Of a DNA stretch of 64,000 nt, positions 39,105 through 47,412 are shown piece by piece. Position numbers and translations under genes: made by a program. The DNA is from Bradyrhizobium sp. MOS002 (GTDB lineage Bacteria > Pseudomonadota > Alphaproteobacteria > Rhizobiales > Xanthobacteraceae). The stretch spans positions 124,001-188,000 of the forward strand of contig NZ_PYFX01000007.1 of assembly GCF_003020115.1 (NCBI RefSeq), read 5' to 3'. Each line of letters begins with the position of its first letter. Position 1 is the stretch's first letter. The notes beneath the pieces are model-generated. The model was given only the letters and a program-made list of their open reading frames with translations, searched no databases and was not told the DNA's origin.

Positions 39105-39596
39105 CTACTTCTTCGTGTTCGACAACTTCTCGACCCCGGCCTTCAGCTCGACACCGCTCTTCGTCAACAACGCCTTGTCGCCGCTGTTGAACGTAAACGT
39201 GTCGGCGCCCGCGCTGATGCCGTTCCACGCGACGGTTTCCGCGAGGGACAGATACCACAATCCCTGGAATCCCGCTGAATTGTTCAACTGTCCAGTCCAC
39301 ACGGTGGTCGATCCACAGCCGAGGAAGTTCACCGAGAAGCTGATTGCGGTGCCTGTGTTGCCGTAGGCCAGCCAACCCGTCACGCCTTGCGGCTTGCCCT
39401 CGTCGCAGCTGTTCGCCGCGTTGTTGGTATAGGTCCCCGTGATGGCACCTGTAGTCGTGTTGAAGTTGGTGATGGCCAGGGTCGAGCCGTACTGGTTGGT
39501 CCAGGTCCAGTTCACCGTCTGCGCCTGCGCGGGCGAAAGCCCGATGAGGCAGGCCGATGCGAGCATTCCGAACAGCATTGCATTGATGTGGCGCAT
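39105..39596 (-). CDS. Bradavidin (avidin-family biotin-binding protein)
   Basis: 163 aa; AGGAGG precedes ATG. Signal peptide residues 1-25 (cut after AQA). The mature barrel carries avidin family residues: NWTWTNQYGSTLAIT, TGTYTN, GWLAYGNTG, TTVWTGQL and GLWYLS, including the Trp residues that stack on biotin. Cys64 and Cys94 could form a disulfide. The C-terminus VEKLSNTK resembles the Brad-tag tail that in bradavidin enters the biotin pocket. Secreted biotin scavenger or antimicrobial role is inferred. Confidence 0.93.
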   Translation of the reverse strand: MRHINAMLFGMLASACLIGLSPAQAQTVNWTWTNQYGSTLAITNFNTTTGAITGTYTNNAANSCDEGKPQGVTGWLAYGNTGTAISFSVNFLGCGSTTVWTGQLNNSAGFQGLWYLSLAETVAWNGISAGADTFTFNSGDKALLTKSGVELKAGVEKLSNTKK

Positions 39597-39779
39597 GGTC
39601 GCTTCCTCCTGCTCTCTGCTTGGAGCTTCACGACCTTAAATAATGCGATTGAGAAATACAACTATAAAGTGTAAATTCACGCCGCTATTCCGGCGCGGCT
39701 TTTCAACCACGCGTTCACCAAGTGGAAACGACCGACGCTTAGAGTCGCCTTCACCTGCCTTGGGGGGAGGGGCTTTTCC

Positions 39780-40169
39780 ATGGCTTCGAACGTCGTCGCG
39801 CGCCGTTGCGCGATGTTTTTCTTTGCGCTGTCCGTCTGCGTCGCGGGCGCTCGCCACATCACGGATGCGCACGCCGCCGGTGCATTTGCGGTCGGCAAGT
39901 GCGGCGCCTATGGCCAGGCCTTTGATTATGGCGCCGAGCACGAAGCGCGAGCGGCGGCGCAGAAGCAGTGCAAGGGCGATTGCACGACCGTAACGATGAA
40001 GCGCGCCTGCGCTGCGATGTCGGTCGATCTTTCCAATCCCTGCGGCGCCTATGGCTATGCCGTCAAGCCGAAGATCTCGGCCACGCTCAATGCCGCGACG
40101 CGCGAATGCTACAAATATGGCGGCAAGGAATGCGTGATCCGCGCCTGGGCCTGCGACGCGAAGGGTTGA
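39780..40169 (+). CDS. DUF4189 exported protein
   Basis: 129 aa, GGGGAGG upstream. Signal peptide to about residue 33, then a DUF4189-type domain with AFAVGKCGAYGQAFDYG, a second CGAYGYAV repeat and six regularly spaced Cys residues. Divergent from bradavidin across a 183-base control region. Function unknown. Confidence 0.82.
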   Translation: MASNVVARRCAMFFFALSVCVAGARHITDAHAAGAFAVGKCGAYGQAFDYGAEHEARAAAQKQCKGDCTTVTMKRACAAMSVDLSNPCGAYGYAVKPKISATLNAATRECYKYGGKECVIRAWACDAKG

Positions 40170-40232
40170 TTCCTCTTGCCGTCATTCCGATCGTGCGTAG
40201 CATCGAATGCGGAATGACAGTCGGGGATTTGC

Positions 40233-40643
40233 ATGCAGTTCGATACCAAGATCGCCATCGTGATCCGCACCGATCTTCAAGCTTGGCAGAAGCTCAACGT
40301 CGCGGCCTTCCTTACCAGCGGCATCGCCGCGGCCTTTCCGGAATGCATCGGCGAACCCTATGAGGACGCGTCGGGCACGAAATATCACGCGCTGATCGGC
40401 CAGCCGATCCTGATCTATGGCGCCGACGGTCCCGCATTGACGCGCGCGCTCGATCGGGCACTGACGCGTAGCGTCAAGCCGGCGGTCTATACCGAGGACA
40501 TGTTCAAGACCACGCACGATGCCGCCAATCGCGAAGCGGTGAGGGTGGTGGCGCGCACCGATCTCAATCTCGTCGGTCTCGCGATGCGCGCCGAGCGCAA
40601 GGTGATCGACAAGATCGTCGACGGATTGAAGTTCCACAGCTGA
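40233..40643 (+). CDS. DUF2000 family protein
   Basis: 136 aa. Begins MQFDTKIAIVIRTDLQAWQK, the DUF2000 start, with FLTSGIA and NLVGLAMRAERKVIDKIVDG typical of this peptidyl-tRNA-hydrolase-2-like fold. Cytoplasmic, no known reaction. Confidence 0.85.
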   Translation: MQFDTKIAIVIRTDLQAWQKLNVAAFLTSGIAAAFPECIGEPYEDASGTKYHALIGQPILIYGADGPALTRALDRALTRSVKPAVYTEDMFKTTHDAANREAVRVVARTDLNLVGLAMRAERKVIDKIVDGLKFHS

Positions 40644-40663
40644 GGTAGGTGCTTGCTGTTTCA

Positions 40664-40790
40664 CCTCTCCCGCTTGCGGGAGAGGTCGCGCCGAAGGCGC
40701 GGGTGAGGGCTCTCTCCTCTTGGGGACTGTCCCGTTGCGGCGGTACCCTCTCCCCAACCCTCCCCCGCAAGCGGAGGAGGGAGCGCACCC
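40664..40790. repeat. Dispersed palindromic repeat (CCTCTCCCGC family)
   Basis: CCTCTCCCGC (40664-40673) mirrors GCGGGAGAGG (40676-40685), followed by CGCGCCGAAGGCGCG and, at the far end, a broken copy (CCCTCCCCCGCAAGCGGAGGAGGG). Located between the DUF2000 and GFA genes. Confidence 0.75.
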
Positions 40791-40805
40791 TTCGTGCGGC
40801 AGCTA

Positions 40806-41219
40806 TTACCCCGGCGGCATGCCCGCGAACTTCGGAAGGTCCGGGTCGAGACGATCCCAGTCATGTCCGCGCGCGGCGTAGGTTACCACCTGCGGCTTGT
40901 AGCGGGCCGGCTCGTCGAGGCTTGCGGCGCGGATGGTGAAGATGTCGGGCATCGCTGCGAAGGTCAGGTAAACAGGCAAGCCGCAGGCGGCGCAGAAACC
41001 GCGCGTCTTCACATTGCCGCTGTCGCCGACCATCTCCCAGTGCTTCGCTTCGCCCGTCACGGTGACGCCGGCGCGTGCGAAGGTCATGTACGACCCGTGG
41101 CCGCTGCCGCTTTCGCGCTGGCAGTCCCGGCACTGGCAGTGATTGCTGAAGAAGGGCTCGCCCAGAATCGAATAGCGGATCGCGCCGCAGGCGCAGCCGC
41201 CGGTATAGGGTTTGTCCAT
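40806..41219 (-). CDS. GFA/CENP-V family zinc protein
   Basis: 137 aa, GGAGG before ATG. Zn ligands in GGCACGAIRY, HCQCRDCQRESG, and GFCAACGLPV match the GFA fold (glutathione-dependent formaldehyde-activating-like). Last gene of the ArsR-AHSA1-GFA operon, 12 bases after the previous gene. The formaldehyde role is not assured. Confidence 0.88.
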   Translation of the reverse strand: MDKPYTGGCACGAIRYSILGEPFFSNHCQCRDCQRESGSGHGSYMTFARAGVTVTGEAKHWEMVGDSGNVKTRGFCAACGLPVYLTFAAMPDIFTIRAASLDEPARYKPQVVTYAARGHDWDRLDPDLPKFAGMPPG

Positions 41220-41231
41220 CGCGATGCCTCC

Positions 41232-41696
41232 TTACTGGTCTTCGCCGGCGACGGCATCGAGCCGCTGCACCACCTTGACCCAGCCGTCGCTCATGTTGCG
41301 ATAAGCGGTGTCGTTCCTCGGCACTACGAAGCCCGAATGGACCACGCGCACGCGCGTGCCTGCTTCGACCGGTGTGAGGGACCAGGTGACGACGGTGTCG
41401 AGCGCCGAGCCGTAGCCGGTATTGCCCTCGTCGCCGCCCTTCCAGGCGAAAGCGAACCGCCGGTTCGGCACGACTTCGAGAACGCGGCAATGGATCGTGC
41501 CATCCCACGCGCCGGCCGGGTTGGTCTTGAACGTGAAAGTGTTGCCTTCGACGGCCTCGAAACCGGCCGGCGGCATCAGCCAGCGCGCAATGAGCTGGGC
41601 ACTGGTCAGCGCCTTCCAGATCGTTGCGGTCGCATGAGGGAACACCTCGTCGATAACGATGTCCTGGGTTTGAACGTTGGAAGCAACAGCACTCAC
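41232..41696 (-). CDS. AHSA1/SRPBCC-domain protein
   Basis: 154 aa from GTG; the GTGA overlaps the ArsR stop. AHSA1-type (FPHATATIWKALTSAQLIARW, FKTNPAGAWDGTIHCRVLEV), a hydrophobic-pocket fold often encoded beside ArsR regulators in alphaproteobacteria. Ligand unknown. Confidence 0.88.
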   Translation of the reverse strand: MSAVASNVQTQDIVIDEVFPHATATIWKALTSAQLIARWLMPPAGFEAVEGNTFTFKTNPAGAWDGTIHCRVLEVVPNRRFAFAWKGGDEGNTGYGSALDTVVTWSLTPVEAGTRVRVVHSGFVVPRNDTAYRNMSDGWVKVVQRLDAVAGEDQ

Positions 41697-42028
41697 GGAT
41701 CGATCTCCTTCAAGAGGTCACGCAGGTTTTGGAAGCGCTCGCGCCAGAACACGCCGTAATGGTCCATCCAGGAGACCAGCGGTTCGAGGCCTTGCGGCGC
41801 GGCACGGTAATAGACGTTGCGGCCCTCGGCACGCTCGGCGACGAGGCCGGCCTGCTTGAGGGACTTCAGGTGTTGCGAGATCGCGCCTTGCGTCACGCCG
41901 CTTCCGCGCGTGAGTTCGGCGACGCTGATCTCCTTGCTCTCGAAGACCCGCTCGAACACCGCGCGCCGGGTGGGATCGGCGAGGGCGCGCATCACGGTGG
42001 TGACGGGATTTGGGACGGCTTCGATCAT
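41693..42028 (-). CDS. ArsR-family regulator
   Basis: 111 aa winged helix: ALADPTRRAVFERV, TRGSGVTQGAISQHLKSLKQ (recognition helix) and AEGRNVYYRA. No metal-binding Cys motif (ELCVCDL type) is present, so it belongs to the group that senses other signals. Start lies inside its putative operators, so autoregulation is likely. Confidence 0.9.
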   Translation of the reverse strand: MIEAVPNPVTTVMRALADPTRRAVFERVFESKEISVAELTRGSGVTQGAISQHLKSLKQAGLVAERAEGRNVYYRAAPQGLEPLVSWMDHYGVFWRERFQNLRDLLKEIDP

Positions 42029-42036
42029 AGGATTAG

Positions 42037-42070
42037 ATTAGTATACGCTAATGAATTAGTCAATACTAAT
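42037..42070. promoter_or_regulatory. Two ArsR-type operators
   Basis: ATTAG (42037-42041) mirrors CTAAT (42048-42052), and ATTAGT (42055-42060) mirrors ACTAAT (42065-42070). The outer ATTAGTAT/ATACTAAT also mirror each other across 18 bases. They begin 9 bases upstream of the ArsR start. Confidence 0.6.
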
Positions 42071-42106
42071 TTGTGCGCCTATTAGGTCTGTGGGCCTGTC
42101 TTGACT

Positions 42107-42126
42107 ATGACTGACCGGTCAGTCAT
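42107..42126. promoter_or_regulatory. Perfect 20-bp palindrome, TetR operator
   Basis: ATGACTGACCGGTCAGTCAT is fully self-complementary and ends 9 bases before the TetR start codon. The GACCGGTC core resembles known TetR/AcrR sites. Binding here would block the efflux operon. Confidence 0.75.
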
Positions 42127-42135
42127 ATTTTAAAG

Positions 42136-42831
42136 ATGACAAGGAAGCCGACCAAAGCCGCCACGCCGTCCGTAGCCCGCGCCAGCGCAAAGGCCTCTGC
42201 ACGCGCTGGCAGCGACGCGGCACCCGCGTCGAGCCGCGCCACGCGCGCGGCGGAACGGCGTGCGGCGATCGTGGATGCCGCGATGGAGGAGTTCATCGCG
42301 CGCGGCTTTGCCGCGACGCGGCTCGACGACATCGCGAAGCGCGCGGGTGTCGCCAAGGGCACCATCTACCTGCACTTCAAGGACAAGGAATCGATGTTCG
42401 AGGAGCTGGTGCGGACGGTGATCGTGCCTGTCGTGACGCGGTTGACGGCATTGCCGCCGCCAGCGGGCTCGGTGCGCGATCTCGTCGAGACGTTTGCCAG
42501 CAACTTCCTCAAGGAGGTCATCGGCACGCGGCGCGGCGATCTCGTGCGCCTGATCGTGGCCGAAGGGCCGCGGTTTCCCTCCGTGGCCGATTTCTACTAC
42601 CGCGAGGTCGTCTCGCGCGGCATCGCCGCCATGCGCGCGCTGATCGAGCTCGGCATTGCCCGCGGCGAGATCCGCCAGAAGAACCTGGCGCATTACCCGC
42701 AGATCCTGGTCGCGCCCGCGATGATCGCGGTGATCTGGCAGAGCCTGTTTGCGCGGCACGCGCCGCTCGACGCGCAGGACATGCTGCGCGTTCATCTCGA
42801 TTTGATTTTTGGCGAACGGAGCACGACATGA
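42136..42831 (+). CDS. TetR/AcrR-family repressor of the efflux operon
   Basis: 231 aa. After a 35-residue Ala/Ser-rich N-terminus, HTH at about 45-80: RLDDIAKRAGVAKGTIYLHF. C-terminal ligand domain to residue 225. The ATG is within 10 bases of the palindromic operator, so the mRNA may be nearly leaderless. The HlyD gene starts in its stop codon (ATGA), so regulator and pump are coupled. Confidence 0.9.
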   Translation: MTRKPTKAATPSVARASAKASARAGSDAAPASSRATRAAERRAAIVDAAMEEFIARGFAATRLDDIAKRAGVAKGTIYLHFKDKESMFEELVRTVIVPVVTRLTALPPPAGSVRDLVETFASNFLKEVIGTRRGDLVRLIVAEGPRFPSVADFYYREVVSRGIAAMRALIELGIARGEIRQKNLAHYPQILVAPAMIAVIWQSLFARHAPLDAQDMLRVHLDLIFGERSTT

Positions 42832-43745
42832 GGTCGTCGCGAACCATCTCTCACCTCATCGTGAGGAGCGCGGAACGCGCGTCTCGAAGGATGCAGGCCC
42901 GGCTGTGGCTCCTCTCCCTTCAAGACGCCGCTTCGCAGCTCCTCAGGGTGAGGAATCGACATAGGTGTCTGCCGCGCGTCTGTTCGATCGCGATATTGGT
43001 CCTCGCGACCGGGCTCGCCGGGTGCAAGGACAAGCGTGAGCCCGGCTTCCAGGGCTGGGTCGAGGCCGACATGATCTTCGTCAGTCCGGACGAGGCGGGC
43101 CGCGTGACGAAGCTGAACATCCGCGAGGGCGATGAGGTCAAGGTCGGCGATCACCTGTATTCTGTCGACGACGATCTCCAGCTTGCCGATCTCAACCAGA
43201 ACAAGGCGACGCTTGCCAACGCGCAGCAAACCTATGACCGCGCGGCCTCGCTGAGCAAAACCGGCTCGGGCACGCAGGCCAATCTCGACTCGGCCGTCTC
43301 CGCCTTGCGCGTCGCAGAGGCGCGGGTGGCGACCTCGGAGACGCGGATGGCGCGGCGCAAGGGCTTTGCGCCCGTGGCCGGTACCATCCAGCAGATCTAT
43401 TTTCGCGAGGGCGAGATGGTGGCGGCGCAGCGGCCGGTGCTCTCGATCATGCCGCCTGGCAACATGAAGCTGCGCTTCTTCGTGCCGGAGACCGAGCTGC
43501 CGAAGCTTGCGATCGGCGATACGGTGCGGATCGCGTGCGATAATTGCGCCGCCGATCTCACCGCAAAGATCTATTTCATCGCGACTTCGGCCGAATACAC
43601 GCCGCCTGTCATCTATAGCCTCGAGGAGCGCAACAAGCTCGTCTATCTGATCCAAGCGCGGCCGTCGCGCCCCGATGCGCTGCGTGTCGGACAACCGATC
43701 GACGTCCATTTCAATCCAAAAACCCCCGTGGCGGACAAGCGATGA
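42828..43745 (+). CDS. HlyD-family membrane fusion lipoprotein
   Basis: 305 aa. A signal sequence with lipobox LAGCKD (about residues 50-66) precedes a HlyD/biotinyl-lipoyl region (VEADMIFVSPDEAGRVTKL), helical hairpin and barrel. The first 42 codons come mostly from a dispersed palindrome (42854-42953); a GTG at 42948 would give a normal short signal peptide, so the true start is uncertain. Resembles YhiI/YbhG-type pump adaptors. Followed by an ATPase gene with ATGA overlap. Confidence 0.82.
   Translation: MRSSRTISHLIVRSAERASRRMQARLWLLSLQDAASQLLRVRNRHRCLPRVCSIAILVLATGLAGCKDKREPGFQGWVEADMIFVSPDEAGRVTKLNIREGDEVKVGDHLYSVDDDLQLADLNQNKATLANAQQTYDRAASLSKTGSGTQANLDSAVSALRVAEARVATSETRMARRKGFAPVAGTIQQIYFREGEMVAAQRPVLSIMPPGNMKLRFFVPETELPKLAIGDTVRIACDNCAADLTAKIYFIATSAEYTPPVIYSLEERNKLVYLIQARPSRPDALRVGQPIDVHFNPKTPVADKR
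42854..42953. repeat. Dispersed palindrome inside the HlyD frame
   Basis: CCTCATCGTGAGGAGC (42854-42869) faces GCTCCTCAGGGTGAGG (42938-42953), with GTCTCGAAGGATG and CTTCAAGACG in the inner arms. Same family as 48345-48460. Confidence 0.75.
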
Positions 43746-44674
43746 GCGGCGGCAATGGCATTGCGATCGACGTCAAGGGCCTGACCAAGTCGTTCGGCGG
43801 CCGCGAGGTCGTGCACGATTTGTCGATGCAGGTGAAGCGGGGTTCGATCTACGGCTTCCTCGGCCCGAACGGCTCGGGCAAGACGACGACCATCCGCATC
43901 CTCTGCGGCCTGCTCACGCCCGACAGCGGCGAGGGCACCTGCCTCGGCTACGACATCAGGCGCGATGCCGAAAAGATCAAGCGCCAGGTCGGCTACATGA
44001 CCCAGCGCTTCAGCCTCTATCAGGATCTCTCTGTCCGCGAAAATCTCGAATTCGTCGCGCGGCTATACGGCCTTCGCGATGCACGCGGTGCCGCGCGCGA
44101 CATGATCAAGCGGCTGGGGCTCTCGGGCCGCGAGGAGCAGCTCGCGGGCGAGCTCTCCGGCGGCTGGAAGCAGCGGCTGGCGCTAGGCGCCTGCACATTG
44201 CCCAGTCCGAAACTGCTGCTGCTCGACGAGCCGACCGCCGGCGTCGACCCGAAAGCGCGACGCGATTTCTGGAACGAGATTCATGCACTGGCGGCCGACG
44301 GTCTCACCGTGCTGGTCTCGACACACTACATGGACGAGGCCGAGCGCTGTCACGAGATCGCCTATATCGCCTATGGCCATCTGCTCGTGCACGGCACCGT
44401 GGAGGAGGTGATCGCGAAATCCGCGCTGACGACCTACACCGTGACAGGCGAGGACCTCAACGAGCTCACGGCTGCGCTCACCGGCAAGCCCGGAATCGAC
44501 ATGGTGGCGCCGTTCGGCACGTCGCTGCACGTCTCCGGCCGCGACGTCGCCGCGCTCGAAGCCAGCATCGCGCCGTGGCGCGAAAAGAGCGGCTTGCACT
44601 GGCATCAATCATCGCCGTCGCTGGAAGACGTGTTCATCGAATTGATGGGCCGTTCCAAGGACAATTTCCAATGA
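43742..44674 (+). CDS. ABC transporter ATPase
   Basis: 310 aa. Walker A GPNGSGKTTT, signature ELSGGWKQRLALGA, Walker B LLLLDEPTAGVD and switch His in STHYMDEAERC. Similar to YbhF-type exporter ATPases with one nucleotide domain. Starts in the HlyD stop and overlaps the permease start (ATGA). Confidence 0.92.
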   Translation: MSGGNGIAIDVKGLTKSFGGREVVHDLSMQVKRGSIYGFLGPNGSGKTTTIRILCGLLTPDSGEGTCLGYDIRRDAEKIKRQVGYMTQRFSLYQDLSVRENLEFVARLYGLRDARGAARDMIKRLGLSGREEQLAGELSGGWKQRLALGACTLPSPKLLLLDEPTAGVDPKARRDFWNEIHALAADGLTVLVSTHYMDEAERCHEIAYIAYGHLLVHGTVEEVIAKSALTTYTVTGEDLNELTAALTGKPGIDMVAPFGTSLHVSGRDVAALEASIAPWREKSGLHWHQSSPSLEDVFIELMGRSKDNFQ

Positions 44675-45834
44675 GCGCCGTCGATCATCCCGAACCACGG
44701 CACGCGATCCGGGAGCGATTCGGTTTCTGGAGGCGCTCCTATGCGATGCTGATCAAGGAGTTCATCCAGCTCAGGCGCGACCGCGTGTCGTTTGCGATGA
44801 TCGTGATGCTGCCGGTGATGCAGCTGCTCTTGTTCGGCTATGCCATCAACACCACGCCGCACAATCTGCCGAGCGCGGTGCTGCTCCAGGAGGACTCCGA
44901 TCTCGCCCGCTCAATCCTGAAGGCGTTGGAAAATACCGCCTATTTCCGCTTCATCTACGAGGTGCACGACGTCGACGATTTTGACAATCTCCTGAAATCC
45001 GGCAAGGTTCTGTTCGGCGTCGAGATCCCGCGCGGCTTCGAGCGGGCGGTACGGCGCGGCGACAGGCCTGCGCTGCTGGTCGCGGCCGACGCGACCGATC
45101 CGGTCGCAGCGAGTGCGGCGATCGGCTCGCTCGGCATGGTCGTGCAGACCGCGCTCAAACACGATCTCTACATCGGAGATCCCCCGGAGATGCCCTTCGA
45201 GATTCGCGCGCATGCCCGCTACAACCCCGCCGCCGCGTCGAGCCTCAACATCGTGCCGGGCCTCGTCGGCACCATCCTCACCATGACCATGCTGATCTTC
45301 ACCGCGCTCTCGGTCACGCGCGAGGTCGAGCGCGGCACGATGGAGAGCCTGCTGTCGATGCCGATCAGGCCGGTCGAGGTGATGTTCGGCAAGATCATCC
45401 CTTACGTGCTGGTCGGGTTCGTGCAGGCGTTTCTCATTATCAGTATCGGGGTCGGCCTGTTCGGCGTGCCGGTGCTCGGCAATCTGTTCCTGCTGGCGCT
45501 GCTCTCGACGCTGTTCATCACGACCAATCTGGCGATCGGGTACACGATCTCGACGCTGGTGCAGAACCAGCTCCAGGCGATGCAGATGTCGATGATGTTC
45601 TTCCTGCCGAGCATCTTGCTGTCCGGCTTCATGTTCCCGTTTGCCGGGATGCCGGGCTGGGCGCAATATGTCGGCGAGTGCCTGCCATTGACGCATTATT
45701 TGCGCATCGTCCGAGCCATCATGCTGAAGGGCGCGAGCATGCAAAATTTGCATTTCGACGCGCTGGCGCTGGCGGTCCTGATGCTGCTCGCCATGACGAT
45801 CGCCGTGACGCGCTTCCGCCGCACGCTGGATTGA
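44671..45834 (+). CDS. ABC-2 type permease
   Basis: 387 aa from ATG 44671; the open frame continues upstream as a shadow of the ATPase. One N-terminal helix, a periplasmic domain of about 130 residues, then five helices with the ABC2 motif TREVERGTMESLLSMPIRP. YbhS/YbhR-like. One permease gene only, so it probably dimerises. Completes a TetR-HlyD-ATPase-permease pump. Confidence 0.9.
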   Translation: MSAVDHPEPRHAIRERFGFWRRSYAMLIKEFIQLRRDRVSFAMIVMLPVMQLLLFGYAINTTPHNLPSAVLLQEDSDLARSILKALENTAYFRFIYEVHDVDDFDNLLKSGKVLFGVEIPRGFERAVRRGDRPALLVAADATDPVAASAAIGSLGMVVQTALKHDLYIGDPPEMPFEIRAHARYNPAAASSLNIVPGLVGTILTMTMLIFTALSVTREVERGTMESLLSMPIRPVEVMFGKIIPYVLVGFVQAFLIISIGVGLFGVPVLGNLFLLALLSTLFITTNLAIGYTISTLVQNQLQAMQMSMMFFLPSILLSGFMFPFAGMPGWAQYVGECLPLTHYLRIVRAIMLKGASMQNLHFDALALAVLMLLAMTIAVTRFRRTLD

Positions 45835-45865
45835 GGCAAGATGCCCCTGGAATCAAGGGGACGGA

Positions 45866-47173
45866 ATGGTCAGTTTTGCGAGCAGGAAGGCCCGGCAGCA
45901 TGCCGTGGTGTCCGAAGACTTCGAGCGCGAGCTGACGCGCGAAGTGCTGCGCACCGAGCTCGTGCGGGTGAGGGCGCTGATCACGACGGGCTGCGTCATC
46001 GTCGTGTTCCTTACCGCGATCTATCTCGTCGATTCCTCCGTGGTGCAGCGGGTCTGGCGGGGCACCGAGGGGCTTGCCGAGGTCTATGGTCTCCTGACCG
46101 CCTTCATCCTGTTTGAGGTCTGGGTCCACAGCCAGATCAGGCGAAACCTCAAGCTCGACCGCGATCTGCCGGTGATCCGGCGCTATATCGGTGCGCTGAT
46201 CGAGACCTCGCTGCCGACCGTGATCCTGATCCTGCAGATCCGTAGCATGGGCGCGAGCCAGGCACTCGGCTTCGTCGTGCCGCTGATCTATTTCATTTTC
46301 GTCATCCTCTCGACCCTGCGGCTCGACTTCTGGCTGTCCACCTTCACCGGCTTCGTCGCTTCGGCTGAGCTACTCACGGTGGCGCTGATCTTCGATCCCG
46401 TCAGCGGGAGCGGCGAGCCTCAGATCTATTTCCACGCGGTGCGAAGCACCATCATCCTGATCTGCGGCGTGCTTGCAGGCGCAGTCGGTGCGCAGCTCCG
46501 CCGCCAGTTCGCCGCGAGCATTGTCGCAGCGACCGCGCGCGACCGGGTGACCAACCTGTTCGGCCAGCACGTTTCCCCTCAGGTGGTGGAGCGGCTGATG
46601 GCGGCGGGGACGAGCGCCGCCGGCGACCTCCGCCGCGTCGCCGTGATGTTTGTAGATTTCCGCGGCTTCACCGCCGGCGCGCAGTCGCGCACCCCGCAGG
46701 AGGTGGTCGACCGGCTCGACGGCGCCTTCGCCGTCCTCGTCGACATTCTCGACCGCGAGGGCGGCATCGTGAACAAGTTTCTGGGCGACGGCTTTCTGGC
46801 CCTGTTCGGCGCGCCGCTGGAGACCTCCGACGCCGCGCACCGCGCGGTCGCCGCGGGCCGCGAGATGCTGACCGCGATGGAGCGCATCAACGCGCAGACG
46901 AGCTGGCCGCTCAGAATCGGAATCGGCATCCATTTCGGAGAGGTCGTCGCCGGCAATATCGGCTCGCCCCGGCGCAAGGAATACACTGTCATAGGAGACA
47001 CCGTGAACTTCGCCTCCCGGCTGGAGGCGTTGAACAAGGAGTTCGGCTCGCAGCTCTTGATCTCCGCATCCGTGCGCGAGGCGCTGGGCGAGGACGGCAG
47101 CGATGCCGTCGCGCTCGGCGAGGTCGAGGTGCGGGGCTATGAGCAGAAGGTGGCAGTGTTTCAATTGGGCTAA
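45866..47173 (+). CDS. Membrane class III adenylate/guanylate cyclase
   Basis: 435 aa. Five or six membrane helices in residues 38-205, then a HAMP-less linker and a cyclase domain at 255-430: metal Asp264 in VMFVDFRGF, Asp308 in KFLGDGF, and the adenine-pocket/transition-state region YTVIGDTVNFASRL. Both metal Asp residues are present, so it should be active, probably making cAMP. No effector gene adjoins it. Confidence 0.88.
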   Translation: MVSFASRKARQHAVVSEDFERELTREVLRTELVRVRALITTGCVIVVFLTAIYLVDSSVVQRVWRGTEGLAEVYGLLTAFILFEVWVHSQIRRNLKLDRDLPVIRRYIGALIETSLPTVILILQIRSMGASQALGFVVPLIYFIFVILSTLRLDFWLSTFTGFVASAELLTVALIFDPVSGSGEPQIYFHAVRSTIILICGVLAGAVGAQLRRQFAASIVAATARDRVTNLFGQHVSPQVVERLMAAGTSAAGDLRRVAVMFVDFRGFTAGAQSRTPQEVVDRLDGAFAVLVDILDREGGIVNKFLGDGFLALFGAPLETSDAAHRAVAAGREMLTAMERINAQTSWPLRIGIGIHFGEVVAGNIGSPRRKEYTVIGDTVNFASRLEALNKEFGSQLLISASVREALGEDGSDAVALGEVEVRGYEQKVAVFQLG

Positions 47174-47192
47174 CGCGCCTTCAAATGCGAGT

Positions 47193-47232
47193 CGCGTTTC
47201 GTTGAAGCGAGTGGCGCTTCGGGTGAAACGCG
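47193..47232. repeat. Nested perfect hairpin
   Basis: CGCGTTTC (47193-47200) pairs with GAAACGCG (47225-47232) and GAAGCG (47204-47209) with CGCTTC (47215-47220). It follows the cyclase stop by 19 bases; there is no T-run. Could be a terminator, mRNA stabiliser or a repeat. Confidence 0.5.
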
Positions 47233-47412
47233 TGATGAACTCTCTGCTGGCTTTCGGGTCCTGCATTGTGGGAGCCGCTTCTCGGCTTCCAACTCATCGT
47301 CGCGATTGCTCCGATTGCACCGAATTTTGGGGCATGACGAGCGGTGCCGCCGGCTTGTAGACTGGCGCGCGATGCGGCCGGTTGCGGCCGCGACTTGCGT
47401 GAGGAAGTGAAG

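Noticed and set aside
43675..44670. 5' extension of the ABC-2 permease frame
   Set aside because: Overlaps HlyD and the ATPase in another frame; the real start is ATG 44671 with stop-start overlap.
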